Positions 24,869 through 33,739 are shown, counted from the first letter of the stretch. The stretch: 49,675 nucleotides of DNA from WJMB01 sp964581465 (GCA_964581465.1 CAZOOP010000028.1:1-49675), one strand, 5' to 3'. Notes: generated from the letters alone by a model not told the origin. A program made the numbers and translations.

Positions 24869-25099
24869 ATGGGACATCAGCAGGCTCTGGGGACCAGTGT
24901 GCGGCGCTACCGCTCCAATCTGGGGATCAGCCAGGAGGACCTGGCGCTGCGCGTCGGGCTGCACCGCACCTACATCGGTTCGATCGAGCGCGGCGAGCGC
25001 AACATCACCGTGCGCAACCTGATCCGCCTGGCCCAGGGGCTGGGCATCACGCCGCTGCGGCTGCTCGAGGAGACGCTGGCCGGCAACGGACACCACTGA
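24869..25099 (+). CDS. Small XRE-type HTH regulator (controller-protein-like), 76 aa
   Basis: The whole protein is one Cro/C1-type HTH (about residues 8-68): VRRYRSNLGISQEDLALRVG, then recognition helix LHRTYIGSIERGERN, and LIRLAQGLGITPLRLLEE. Size and sequence resemble controller (C) proteins of restriction-modification systems, dimeric DNA-binding proteins that regulate themselves through paired dyads; two dyads lie upstream. No methylase or nuclease gene is nearby, so this is an orphan or a general regulator. ATG 24869 follows GGGGGA. Confidence 0.82.
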   Translation: MGHQQALGTSVRRYRSNLGISQEDLALRVGLHRTYIGSIERGERNITVRNLIRLAQGLGITPLRLLEETLAGNGHH

Positions 25100-25110
25100 C
25101 TCGGAGCCGC

Positions 25111-25659
25111 TCAGTCTCCGTCGCGGTCGGCCGCCGAGCGCAACCGGCGGGCCAGGGGCGGCAGGACGATAAACATCGCCGCGGCGGCGGGCAGTCCGGG
25201 CAGCAGAGCCGCGCCGAGGAGGGCGAAATAATCACCGCCGCCCAGGCTCAGCGCCAGGCCGAGGGCGTAGACCAGCCGTCCGCCGACCAGGGCGGTCAAC
25301 GCGCCCCAGCGCTCGCGCAAGCGCTCCCGCCCGGCCGCCAGTCCGGAGGTCAGGCCGTAGACTCCGAGCTCGGCGGTCATCAGAGCCAGGTGGATTCCGG
25401 CGGGACGACCGGAGAGCAGCAGGCTCAGTGTCGGGGCCAGCAGCCCCACAGCCAGGCCGCCGCGCCAGCCGTAGAGCAGCCCGGCCAGGATCACCGGCCA
25501 GTGCATCGGCAGCAGCCAGAGCACCGGCGCGCCGAGGAGATGGGCCAGGGCGGGCAGTGCCCAGGCGGAGGCCAGCAGCAGGGCGTTGTGCAGCAGGCCG
25601 CGCAGGCTGCCGAAGTCCAGCAGCGGCGCCGTCAGGGCGCCGGTGGAGCGCTGATTCAT
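25111..25659 (-). CDS. ECF-transporter S-component-like membrane protein
   Basis: 182 residues with five to six TM segments. LPMHWPVILAGLLYGWRGGLAVGLLAPTLSLLLSGRP (about 50-86, positions described rather than proven) follows the ECF S-component pattern, in which a P-x-L-A-G loop is followed by a G-x-x-x-G-x-x-x-P-x-x-S helix. Such proteins bind vitamins or their precursors for uptake with a shared energising module, which is not in this window. ATG 25659 follows GGGAGAG. The substrate is unknown. It ends 12 nt from the XRE regulator stop (convergent). Confidence 0.6.
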   Translation of the reverse strand: MNQRSTGALTAPLLDFGSLRGLLHNALLLASAWALPALAHLLGAPVLWLLPMHWPVILAGLLYGWRGGLAVGLLAPTLSLLLSGRPAGIHLALMTAELGVYGLTSGLAAGRERLRERWGALTALVGGRLVYALGLALSLGGGDYFALLGAALLPGLPAAAAMFIVLPPLARRLRSAADRDGD

Positions 25660-25937
25660 CGTCTCTCCCTCGTTCTCCGAAGTAGCGGGTTCCTCGGCTT
25701 AAGTTGTTGAAACGCCCGCTGTTCCGTCCGGGGAGCGCCGATCAAGCGTCTTGGACCAGACGGGCGGTTCGAGGGTCATGATCGCGTCCGACGCGCGGCC
25801 GCCTGATCGTCGAAAGCGGCGAGGCCTCTGAACGCGGTTATTCGAATGCCCAATCCCGGCGGCTCGGCCCGCTGAGCCCACTCCATCACGGGTGGTACTC
25901 CACGACCGGCATCTCGCAGTGTCCTGTACCAGAGACC

Positions 25938-25973
25938 GGGGCGCCCATTATAGCACGGGCGTCCCTCTGTTTT
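25938..25973 (+). terminator. Possible intrinsic terminator
   Basis: Stem GGGGCGCCC / GGGCGTCCC (9 bp, one G-T) with a 10-nt loop and TCTGTTTT. No intact + strand gene lies immediately upstream, so it may protect the Fur promoter from read-through or mark a lost gene. Otherwise 25660-26010 shows no gene. Confidence 0.45.
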
Positions 25974-26013
25974 GGCGTAATACCGAGTATCTCGATGTAG
26001 TTGATGCACTATC

Positions 26014-26067
26014 TTGACACTATCCGAAAAAGGGGCTATGATGAAAAGCGAATGAGATAACTTCTCA
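26014..26067 (+). promoter_or_regulatory. Promoter and candidate operator of the Fur-family gene
   Basis: TTGACA (26014-26019), 17 nt, TATGAT (26037-26042): a near-consensus sigma70 promoter. About 10 nt downstream is TGAGA-TAACT-TCTCA (26053-26067), a perfect dyad overlapping the expected start site, placed as an autoregulatory Fur/Per-type operator would be. Confidence 0.65.
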
Positions 26068-26182
26068 ATTCATGCCGCGCGAGGGCGGCGCTTTTTCCGA
26101 GACGGAACCGCTGAACATACGGTGGCGACGCCCCTCCTGGAGCCCCTCCCGCGTGGCGGGCCGACAAGGCAGGTGATGTTTC

Positions 26183-26689
26183 ATGGCCGCGTCCAACTAC
26201 GAAGAGGCCGAACGACAGCTCCGCAGGTACCTCTCCAAGAACGGCTTGCGTTGCACCGTCGAGCGATTGGCCATCCTGAAAACCCTCTGGGAGAACGGCG
26301 GACATCCCAGCGCCGAGATGATCGCCCAGAGCCTGAGCAAGGGTCCGCTCTACGTCAGCCGGGCCACCGTCTACCGCACCTTGGACCTGCTGGTCGAGAC
26401 GGGGCTGTTGACCTGCAGCAATCTGGGCGAAGGCCATCGGCACTACGAGATCAACGTCGACCACCACGACCATCTGATCTGCCGCCGCTGCGGCAAGATC
26501 ATCGAGGTTCGCAGCCCGGAGATCGAGAGCCTGCAACGCAAGCTCTGCAAAGAGGCCGGCTTCGAGCCCCTCTCCCACACCCTGGAGATCACCGGACTCT
26601 GCGGCGCCTGCCGCCGCGAGATCGACGAGGACGGTGATTCCGACAACGGCGCCTGGCGCCAGAGCGCCGTTCGGCAGCACGGGGAGTGA
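26183..26689 (+). CDS. Fur/PerR-family metal-responsive repressor
   Basis: 168 residues. N-terminal winged helix (about 10-90: LSKNGLRCTVERLAILKTLW, recognition region VSRATVYRTLDLLVETGL) and a C-terminal dimerisation domain with metal ligands HHDHLICRRCGKIIEV and GLCGACR, the two Cys-x2-Cys pairs of the structural zinc site. His and Glu residues around GEGHRHYEINVDHHDH form the sensory metal site. Whether it senses iron, peroxide, zinc or manganese cannot be told from motifs alone. ATG 26183 follows AGGTGA. A consensus promoter with a dyad operator precedes it and a terminator follows. Confidence 0.92.
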   Translation: MAASNYEEAERQLRRYLSKNGLRCTVERLAILKTLWENGGHPSAEMIAQSLSKGPLYVSRATVYRTLDLLVETGLLTCSNLGEGHRHYEINVDHHDHLICRRCGKIIEVRSPEIESLQRKLCKEAGFEPLSHTLEITGLCGACRREIDEDGDSDNGAWRQSAVRQHGE

Positions 26690-26771
26690 TCCACCCTCCC
26701 TGGCCCCCCACTCGGAGGCTGTCCCAGGTCTCCTGGATTGCCGGGTCAGTAATCCATGACATCGACAAGGC

Positions 26772-26807
26772 GGGCGTTCTGGTTTGTCTCACCCGGACGC
26801 CCGTTTT
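26772..26807 (+). terminator. Intrinsic terminator of the Fur-family gene
   Basis: Stem GGGCGTTCTGG / CCCGGACGCCC (one mismatch, one G-T) with a 9-nt loop and TTTT. Confidence 0.7.
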
Positions 26808-26892
26808 CGCATACAAGTCCAGCCCGACAGAGAACGGCCCGTCGAAGAAAGACGAAACCCGACGCAGTTGACCGTGTCGTCTTCGGCTGGAT

Positions 26893-27411
26893 CTAGGCCA
26901 GCTTGCCGGCCAGCTCCCGCGCCCAGCGGCGGGCCATTTCGAAGTCCCGGTAGTCCTTGGGCTCCTCCGGGTTTTCGTCGCCGGCCTTCTCGGCCATCTT
27001 CTTCATGATGCCGCGGATGGGGAAACCGTACTGGTCCATGTTACGCATGCCGGGGAAGAGGCCGGCCTCGTCCCAGGTCAGCTCGGGCAGCTTGGAGCGC
27101 AGCTTGGGCAGCGTCTGTTCATCGAGCTGCCTGCGCCCCTCATCGCTGGTGGCGGCCATGCAGCAGATGAAAACGCTGTTGGCCTTGCCGGCATTCAGGG
27201 CGCGCTTGGCCAGCTTGCGGGCGTGGCCCAACCAGTTGCCCGCGCGCAGACTGCCGCCGACGATCACGTGGTCGTAGCCCTCGAGCTCCTTGGCCTCGCG
27301 GGCGTCGACGACGTCTACCTCGTGGCCGGCGCCGCGCAGCTCCTCGCCGACGACCTCGGCGTAGGATTTCGTCGAGCCGTAGCCCGAGGCGTAACCGATG
27401 AGTATCTTCAT
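26893..27411 (-). CDS. Flavodoxin-domain protein (HemG/protoporphyrinogen-oxidase-like)
   Basis: 172 residues. The FMN phosphate loop is near the N-terminus (IGYASGYGSTKSYAEVV, about 4-20), followed by DHVIVGGSLRAGNWLGHARK, the second FMN-binding loop of the flavodoxin_5 family that includes HemG. VFICCMAATSDEGRRQ and the Trp/Gly-rich end also fit. Likely a cytoplasmic electron carrier or quinone-linked oxidoreductase; no other haem genes are close by, so the HemG role is unproven. ATG 27411 follows GGGGGA. Confidence 0.8.
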   Translation of the reverse strand: MKILIGYASGYGSTKSYAEVVGEELRGAGHEVDVVDAREAKELEGYDHVIVGGSLRAGNWLGHARKLAKRALNAGKANSVFICCMAATSDEGRRQLDEQTLPKLRSKLPELTWDEAGLFPGMRNMDQYGFPIRGIMKKMAEKAGDENPEEPKDYRDFEMARRWARELAGKLA

Positions 27412-27955
27412 GGTCCCCCTTGATAAGCGTTAGACGGCGGCGGACGACCCCCCCCTCCGCCCTTGGTTGTCGATCGGTTCTCCGGCCGAGCCGGGACGGT
27501 TGGTCCCTGAGGCTCCATTGACTATGCGTTGCGGATCCATGGCCGCCGAGGTATGGCGGAGATGCGGTCAAGGTGCGCCGCTCGGAGCGTCGGCGGTTAT
27601 CCCCGGCATCCCCAAGATCCCCACCCCGGGATGCTTCGGCGGCTGTTGGCTGGCTCGACGGGCGTTCATCGTCGAGTGCGCCAAGAAGACGGCCCGTCTT
27701 CAAGCCGACGGATCGCGCCCACCCGTTTTTATTGCGTTCCCGGGCGGCACGGGGGCAGGGCAGTCGCGTCGGGCGCGGCTTCAGGGTCCAACGGTCCCGG
27801 CGCTGCGCAAAGTGCGGAGCCGGTCTGTCGGATCAAGACAGCGCTTCCACGATGCAGACCCAACACCCGAAAAGCAGGGGCGGTCGGGAGTTCGCCTTAC
27901 TTCAGCCGCTCTTGACGACCGTCCGGAGCAATGCCCCCGATTCGTTGAGAGAACC
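27412..27955. other. 544-nt gene-free stretch
   Basis: Between leuS and the flavodoxin gene. Open frames exist on both strands but none has a ribosome site plus a recognisable product. No repeat of the families above and no clear terminator is visible. Confidence 0.4.
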
Positions 27956-30454
27956 CTACTTGACCGCGATGGTCACCAGCTTGCCGGGCACGACCTTGAA
28001 GAATTTTATCTGCCTGCCGTCGGTGTAGCGGGATACGTTATCCATGCCGAGGGCGGCATCACGGATCTCATCCTCCGTAGCCGAGGCGGCGATGCGCAAC
28101 TGGTCCCTGATTTTACCATTGACCTGAATCGGGTAGACCAAAAAGTCGGCCTCCAGGGCGTCATCGTCCCACTCCGGCCAGGGGCGGTCGTGGACGGAGG
28201 TGCTCTCGCCCAAGCGCTCGTTGAGCTCCTCGCAGATGAAGGGGGCGAAGGGCGCCAGCACGTCGACCAGATCGCGCAAGCAGGCGGCGACGATGGTGTG
28301 GGCCGTCGGGACGATCTCGCCGTGGGCCTCGTAGCCGTAGATGTCGTTGACCAGCTCCATCGCCTGGGCGATGGCCGTGTTGAAGTGGATCCGCTCGATG
28401 TCTTCGGTGAACTTTTTGACTACCGAATGACGTTTTCTGTGCAGGGCCTTCAGCTCGTCGTCCAGCGAGTCGGGATCGTAATCGGTCGAATCCAGCTCCC
28501 AGCGGCCGTCGAAGAGCCGCCAGAGCCGGCTCAGGAAGCGATATATCCCCTCGACGCCGTCCTCGGTCCACTCCATCTCACGGTCCGGCGGCGAGGCGAA
28601 GAGGGTGAACAGCCGCCCGGTGTCGGCGCCGAAACGATCGCAGACCACGTCGATGCCCACCACGTTGCCCCGGCTCTTGCTCATCGCCTTGTCGCCCAGG
28701 GTGACCATCCCCTGGGTGAACAGGCGTTTGAAGGGCTCGTCGACGGAGTGCAGCCCGGCGTCGCGCAGCGCCTTGGTGATGAAACGGGCGTACATCAGGT
28801 GCAACACGGCGTGGTTGATGCCGCCGATATAGGTGTCCACGGGCATCCAGGCGTCGGCGTTTTGTTTGTCGAAGGGCAGTTCGGCACTGGGAGCGCAGTA
28901 GCGGAAGAAGTACCAGGAGCTGTCGACGAAGGTGTCCATGGTGTCCACCTCGCGCCGTGCGGGACCGCCGCAGCGCGGGCAGGCGGTCTCGACCCACTCG
29001 GCGGCCTCCTCGAGGGGGCTGATCCCCTTCGGGCGGAAGTTGACCACGTGGGGCAGGATCACCGGCAGCTCCCCGTAGGGCACGGGCGCCACACCGCAGT
29101 CCGGGCAGTGGACCAGGGGGATCGGGCATCCCCAGTAGCGCTGGCGGCTGATGCACCAGTCACGCAGGCGGTAGTTGACTACCCGGCGGCCGTAGCCCTC
29201 GCGCTCCATCATCGCCGCGATACCCTCGAGGGCTTCGGTGCTGGGCCGACCGTCGAAGGGGCCGGAGTTGACCATCACCCCGGGCTCGGTGTAGGCGTCG
29301 GTCATCGTCGCGGGGTCCGGCGCGGTCCCCGACGGAACGACCACGGGGATGATCTCCAGCCCGTACTTGCGGGCGAAGGCGAAGTCCCGGGTGTCGCTGG
29401 CCGGCACCGCCATCACGATCCCCGTGCCGTACTCCATCAGCACGTAGTTGGCCACCCAGATGGGCACCCGGCGTCCGTTGACCGGATTGACCGCGTAGCG
29501 CCCGGTGAAAACCCCGACCTTCTCCGTCTCGTCGGCCATCCGCAGGAAGCGATCCTGGGCCAGCGTCTCCTCCACGAATTCTTTGGTTTGGCTTTCCTGC
29601 GCCGTACCGGAAATGAGAGACTCGACGAGGGGATGCTCCGGGGCCAGCACCACGTAGGTCATCCCGTAGACCGTGTCCACCCGGGTGGTGAAGACGGAGA
29701 AGCTCTCCTCGAGGCCCTCGACCTTCATGTCGAACTCGACGCCCTCGGAGCGGCCGATCCAGTTGCGCTGCATGGTGCGCACCTGCTCGGGCCACTCGGG
29801 CAGCTCGTCGAGGTCGTCGAGCAGCTCGCCGGCGTAGTCGGTGATCTTGAAGAACCATTGGGGCAGGCGGCGGTGGGTCACCTTGCCGCCGCAGCGTTCG
29901 CACTCGCCGCCGACGACCTGCTCGTTGGCCAGCACCGTCTGGCAGCCGTCGCACCAGTTGGCCAGGCTGTCCTTTTGGTACACCAGGCCCATCTCGTAGA
30001 GCTTCAGAAAGATCCACTGGGTCCAGCGGTAGTAGTCGGGCTTCGAGGTGTCGACCTCGCGGTTCCAGTTGTAGGGGATGCCCAGGCGGTGCAGGGCCTC
30101 CTTGAAGGTGCCCACGTTGGTTTGGGTCCACTCGTCGGGGTGGATGTCGCGCTGGATGGCCGCGTTCTCCGCCGGCAGGCCGAAGGCGTCCCAGCCCATG
30201 GGGTGCAGCACCGTCTCGCCACGCCGGTGACGGTAGCGGGCGATGACGTCGCCGATCGAGTAGTTGCGGGCGTGGCCCATGTGCAGCTTGCCCGAGGGAT
30301 AGGGGAACATGTCCAGGACGTAGTACTTGTTCTCGGGCGGCTCGAGACCCAGGCGGTCGGGCTGGGCGAAGCGCGAGAAGCCCTCCGCGCTCCAGCGGTC
30401 GCGCCACTTCTTTTCAATCTCGACGGGGTTGTAGGTCTCGCGGTCGCTTGACAT
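27956..30454 (-). CDS. leuS: Leucyl-tRNA synthetase
   Basis: Charges tRNA-Leu. 832 residues. HIGH motif in PYPSGKLHMGHARNYS (HMGH about 58-61), zinc-knuckle WCDGCQTVLANEQVVGGECERCG (about 165-190), CP1 editing domain with VFTTRVDTVYGMTY (the T-rich editing site) and GTGIVMAVPASDTRDFAFA, bacterial LeuRS insert, KMSKS loop KAMSKSRGN (about 587-595), anticodon domain and C-terminal domain (VNGKIRDQL...FFKVVPGKLVTIAV). ATG 30454 is chosen; longer in-frame readings run into sequence without family similarity. GGAG lies about 9 nt upstream. Of the 272 nt between it and the MITE at 30729 I see no further gene. Confidence 0.97.
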   Translation of the reverse strand: MSSDRETYNPVEIEKKWRDRWSAEGFSRFAQPDRLGLEPPENKYYVLDMFPYPSGKLHMGHARNYSIGDVIARYRHRRGETVLHPMGWDAFGLPAENAAIQRDIHPDEWTQTNVGTFKEALHRLGIPYNWNREVDTSKPDYYRWTQWIFLKLYEMGLVYQKDSLANWCDGCQTVLANEQVVGGECERCGGKVTHRRLPQWFFKITDYAGELLDDLDELPEWPEQVRTMQRNWIGRSEGVEFDMKVEGLEESFSVFTTRVDTVYGMTYVVLAPEHPLVESLISGTAQESQTKEFVEETLAQDRFLRMADETEKVGVFTGRYAVNPVNGRRVPIWVANYVLMEYGTGIVMAVPASDTRDFAFARKYGLEIIPVVVPSGTAPDPATMTDAYTEPGVMVNSGPFDGRPSTEALEGIAAMMEREGYGRRVVNYRLRDWCISRQRYWGCPIPLVHCPDCGVAPVPYGELPVILPHVVNFRPKGISPLEEAAEWVETACPRCGGPARREVDTMDTFVDSSWYFFRYCAPSAELPFDKQNADAWMPVDTYIGGINHAVLHLMYARFITKALRDAGLHSVDEPFKRLFTQGMVTLGDKAMSKSRGNVVGIDVVCDRFGADTGRLFTLFASPPDREMEWTEDGVEGIYRFLSRLWRLFDGRWELDSTDYDPDSLDDELKALHRKRHSVVKKFTEDIERIHFNTAIAQAMELVNDIYGYEAHGEIVPTAHTIVAACLRDLVDVLAPFAPFICEELNERLGESTSVHDRPWPEWDDDALEADFLVYPIQVNGKIRDQLRIAASATEDEIRDAALGMDNVSRYTDGRQIKFFKVVPGKLVTIAVK

Positions 30455-30728
30455 GGTTCGGGTCTCCGGTTGGGGGGGAGCGGGGTAGCATCGTATCGTC
30501 GTCACGGGGGTGAACGGTCGTGCTTGTCCGGAAGCGATGCGCCGCGGATTGTGGGCGGTCGGGCGGATCGGGGTTTTTGGCGATGGCTGCGGGCTGCCCA
30601 TTCGGGATCGGGCGAATAGCGCCTGATTCAGCGATCCGAACATTCCCGGGCTGCCACGGGGATCGCGGGGCGTGATGCGTTCCATCGCCGGTCTTCGCCG
30701 GCTTCCGCCCCCTGGCATGATTTCAAAA

Positions 30729-31048
30729 GGGATCGTATACCGTGTCCGGACCTGGTCGTGATTGTACTCTATTGATAATTGACGTGATTGGTACCGGATT
30801 CCTGTCACAAAACGGACTTTTTTAAATTGCAATTAAGAAGAATATCTTCCTTGGCAAACACAGATATCAGCGTACTTGTCCCTGCCCTGACAGCAATTTG
30901 TCGCTGACGCTTAAGTGTCGTAATAACAAGTAATAAGGGCAAGATATGTGATTGTAAGGTCAACAAGGCGCATTTCCGGTAAGTGAAGAACGGCCCGGCA
31001 AGCTGCTCCCAATCAGCCTGATTTGGTCCGATCACGTTCCATGATGCC
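30729..31048 (-). mobile_element. MITE family (IS1595-type ends), intact copy with perfect 8-bp duplication
   Basis: 320 bp. On the + strand it runs from GGGATCGTATACCGTG (30729) to GTTCCATGATGCC (31048). The ends form imperfect 24-bp terminal repeats (17 of 24). The flanks are TTTCAAAA (30721-30728) and TTTCAAAA (31049-31056), an exact 8-bp target duplication, the length made by IS1595-family transposases. It inserted beside the T-tract of the terminator at 31053. No coding frame. Confidence 0.92.
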
Positions 31049-31052
31049 TTTC

Positions 31053-31086
31053 AAAAAACCGCCGTCCCGGGCTGCCGACGGCGGTT
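31053..31086 (-). terminator. Intrinsic terminator of the zinc-ribbon gene at 31303
   Basis: On the minus strand a 10-bp stem AACCGCCGTC / GACGGCGGTT with a 10-nt loop is followed by TTTTTT. It lies about 217 nt past the stop; the intervening stretch (31087-31302) shows no gene. Confidence 0.75.
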
Positions 31087-31302
31087 CTCGAAAGTGTTTC
31101 ATCGTGGACAGCGGAAACACCGGCCGTCAGGCGTGGCTGAGTAACGGCAGGCTAAGTCGTCCAATGCGGCTGCTGGGGCGGCTTGTCGTAATCATATCAC
31201 TGTCCGTTTCGCCCTTCGGCGCGGTTGGGGGCGATATGGTAAGTCGACCAACGGGGCGAATATAGACCACGGCGGACGGGGTGTCAAGGATGCGGTCGCC
31301 GA

Positions 31303-31701
31303 TTACTTGTCCTTCTTCTTCTCTTCGTCCTGATCCTCATCCCAGATAAGGATCGAGCCGCAGTTCTCGCAGTATTCGATCTCCTCGGCCCGGCGCACGC
31401 GCAGGGCCTTGGCGCTGGGCACGGTGACGAAGCAGTTCAGGCAGACCCCGCCGGAGAGCTTGGCGACGGCCTTGTCGTGGTGGCGCTTGTAGAAGCGCTG
31501 GTAGTAGTTGAGCAGGTCCTGACGGATGCGGGTCTTCATCTCGTCCTTGCCCTCGGCGATCTGCTCGAGTTCCAGGGAGATGCTGTGAATCTCATCGTCG
31601 GAGAGGCCCTGCGAGCGCAGCTCTTCGAGGGCTTTGCCCAAACGGTTGAGCAGACGATCGACCTCCTGCAGTTTGGCGACGAGTTTGAGCTGTTCCTTCA
31701 T
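31303..31701 (-). CDS. Coiled-coil plus C4 zinc-ribbon protein (PF02591/CdsZ-like), short form
   Basis: 132 residues. The N-terminal helical part (about 1-80, LKLVAKLQEVDRLLNRLGKALEEL) is coiled coil; then Cys87-x2-Cys90 (VCLNC) and Cys111-x2-Cys114 (YCENC) form the zinc ribbon typical of the C4-type family, with the usual spacing. Family members are commonly about 240 residues with a longer coiled coil, so this is a short version. ATG 31701 follows AGGGAG. The tail is acidic then Lys-rich. Proposed roles in the family include nucleic-acid or ribosome-associated functions; not resolvable here. Confidence 0.8.
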   Translation of the reverse strand: MKEQLKLVAKLQEVDRLLNRLGKALEELRSQGLSDDEIHSISLELEQIAEGKDEMKTRIRQDLLNYYQRFYKRHHDKAVAKLSGGVCLNCFVTVPSAKALRVRRAEEIEYCENCGSILIWDEDQDEEKKKDK

Positions 31702-31900
31702 AGCGTTCTCCCTTTGATTCGTCAACAGGTTTCGTCGGGTTAGTTTTTTCGCGGTAGTTTACTGGGCAAGGGGTTCTCGACAATTGTATCATATGGTATC
31801 ACTAGGTTTCGCTGGGGTGTTTCGCGCCTGAAAAGACCCCGCCAAATTGCCGATGGGTTAATTTTATGGCCCCGGAGGTCGAATTGCAAGGGCTAGGGAA

Positions 31901-31929
31901 TTGACGAAGCTCAAGTTTTCATCTAAATT
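31901..31929 (+). promoter_or_regulatory. Probable promoter of the 31997 gene
   Basis: TTGACG (31901-31906), 17 nt, TAAATT (31924-31929). The expected transcript starts about 60 nt before the ATG. Confidence 0.55.
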
Positions 31930-31996
31930 AAGTACGCTTGGATAGTTGGTCGAAATGGGCGACCTTGATTCGACGCATACGGCGAGGTGAAAAGCT

Positions 31997-32962
31997 ATGA
32001 AGAACAGTGCCTTGAATTCCATCTTGTTGACTACTCTACTGATTGTGTTCACCGCCTCCTCGGCGTTCGGCTACGCCGGCCTTTCGGCCCTGGGTACGGC
32101 GGGCGATACGACTCCTACCCTATCCGGTGGTCCCGCGCCGACCGACAGCGGGGAGGCCGAGGTTGTGGTTACCGGCGCATCCATGTTTCTGGTGGGCGCT
32201 TTCTACTGCCACAATAACGGCTTGGGTGTTCCCTTCACCGTCGAACGGGAGGGACTGGACCTGGTCTACAACAGCATGACCCATCTGCTGGGCAGCACGG
32301 CGGGCAACATCGCCTGCATCGGTGAATTTTATCCGACCAGCATCTCGGGATTGCAGCTCGAGCATAGCAATCCCCTGGTCAACCAGAACTACATGGAGTT
32401 CTTGGAGGAGAACCTCAACGGCACAAATCCGGGGCTACCGCCGGACCACCCCTACGATTGCAGCTTCAGCTTCGTGCAGATTACCAACGACGATCCGCTG
32501 ACCAACGGCGGCTCGGCCAACTACGATATGTTGATGATCGGCGAGCAGTGGGAATGCGTTGAGCCCAACAATTATCTGCACACCCGTTTGGAGATGATCA
32601 ACTTCGTCAATGCCGGCGGCAAAATCATCATCGCCGGCTCCAGCGAAATCGACCCCGTCGCCGGTCAGGACTTGGACTTCCTGCCCAAGGACGAGATCAA
32701 CATGCACCGTCAGCTCATCGATCACTTCCCTCTGCCGGCTTCGGACCCCGGCCATCCCATCGCCCGTGGAATCAACGAGGGCGAGTGGGGGATCGAGAGT
32801 GAAGTGACTTGCTACCTGCGCAACTACGACACCGATTACTACACCAAAATATTCTCCGATGAGGGCGGTTCCGACGGCTACACGACCCTGCTGCTCGGCG
32901 GTACCAACTACGGCCTGGAGCCGACCTCCTGGGGCGCTCTCAAGGCAGAGTTGAGCGAATAA
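31997..32962 (+). CDS. Secreted protein, paralogous family member 1 (GATase-like fold suspected)
   Basis: 321 residues with a signal peptide (about 1-25). The mature part is similar throughout to the gene at 33740. Shared blocks: VVTGASMFLVGAFY, REGLDLVYNSM, EFLEENLNG, ANYDMLMIGEQW, and AGGKIIIAGSSEIDPVAGQ. The pattern of a strand plus YD-x-L-x-I followed by a helix and GGKIII-x-SS resembles glutamine-amidotransferase-like or ThuA-like Rossmann domains, but no catalytic Cys-His-Glu triad is evident. C-terminal TSWGALKAELS is also shared. Promoter at 31901, terminator at 32984. Family not recognised; extracellular or periplasmic. Confidence 0.78.
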   Translation: MKNSALNSILLTTLLIVFTASSAFGYAGLSALGTAGDTTPTLSGGPAPTDSGEAEVVVTGASMFLVGAFYCHNNGLGVPFTVEREGLDLVYNSMTHLLGSTAGNIACIGEFYPTSISGLQLEHSNPLVNQNYMEFLEENLNGTNPGLPPDHPYDCSFSFVQITNDDPLTNGGSANYDMLMIGEQWECVEPNNYLHTRLEMINFVNAGGKIIIAGSSEIDPVAGQDLDFLPKDEINMHRQLIDHFPLPASDPGHPIARGINEGEWGIESEVTCYLRNYDTDYYTKIFSDEGGSDGYTTLLLGGTNYGLEPTSWGALKAELSE

Positions 32963-32983
32963 TCGCAGCCCATCCCTCGCCCG

Positions 32984-33014
32984 AACGGTCCGCTGGTTCT
33001 CCGGCGGACCGTTT
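32984..33014 (+). terminator. Intrinsic terminator of the 31997 gene
   Basis: Stem AACGGTCCGC / GCGGACCGTT (10 bp), 10-nt loop, then TGTTGG, a weak T-tract. Confidence 0.7.
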
Positions 33015-33061
33015 GTTGGCATCTCGATGTCCAAGGGACCGAGGCAGACTTTTAATGGCTG

Positions 33062-33357
33062 GGGATTATCACAGCAAGCCGGACCTTTAACCTCTCACCC
33101 AGGGAGTTGTTTTTCGGCCGTTGCCTTTTCTTCGCTCCGTCAGAGGCATCAACTCGAAGAGACGGCTGATTGTTGCAAGTGTTTAATCGAGCAATAGCCT
33201 GTTGTCAGCATATCGTTCATTATCAGCATTCACGACCTTTGGCCGGACCAACAACCTCAGGCCAGCGGAAGCACTATGTGCGAATCGAGGCTTATGGTCA
33301 CAAATCGACTACTGTAAAAAAAACTGATTGTGCTATAAGGCATTATATGACAATCCA
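33062..33357. mobile_element. Small element family R1, diverged copy 3
   Basis: About 296 bp starting GGGATTATCACAGC and ending TATGACAATCC. It shares ordered short blocks with 23773-24111 (CGAGCAATAG, GTCAGCA, ACCAACAACCTC, GCGGAAG). Flanking duplications are no longer clear. It lies between the two paralogous secreted-protein genes. Confidence 0.55.
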
Positions 33358-33567
33358 TTAGGAGATTCTACCGATCTGATGCGCTAGATACCCCTCCCCC
33401 CCCAACCCCCCATGAAAAGATTGTGACTAGTAACGCATTTAGTAATATATATTTGGTATAAAACAGTAAAAACTCCTATTCCTTTCACAAAATTGACGAC
33501 CTCACGACCCCGAGAGGACAACCAGTCAATTTGATACAGACTCGGCTGATTTTTGTCCCATTGAAAC

Positions 33568-33596
33568 TTGACAATACCTACCCGCAACCGTAACAT
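33568..33596 (+). promoter_or_regulatory. Probable promoter of the 33740 gene
   Basis: TTGACA (33568-33573), 17 nt, TAACAT (33591-33596), with a leader of about 137 nt. The stretch 33358-33560 is AT-richer, has a C-run (33393-33413) and shows no supportable gene. Confidence 0.5.
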
Positions 33597-33739
33597 CATC
33601 TTAGTTGCATAGAAAGAAGAACGGCAACCGGCTTCCAGGTACCGGCGTCCATGTAACTGGATGATATACATATCAGCCCCGCCGCCTGGACTTTTACCTC
33701 GATAACTAAACGAAAGAAAAACTCCCGAGGAGTATGATC

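Noticed and set aside
27467..30451. A near-3-kb open frame on the + strand opposite leuS
   Set aside because: Leu/Val/Gly/Asp-rich antisense reading of a high-GC gene; no motifs or ribosome site, while leuS has all synthetase motifs.
33384..33671. 95-codon frame on the minus strand
   Set aside because: No ribosome site, no signal or domain, and it starts in a poly-C/G region; the region is better explained as leader of the 33740 gene.
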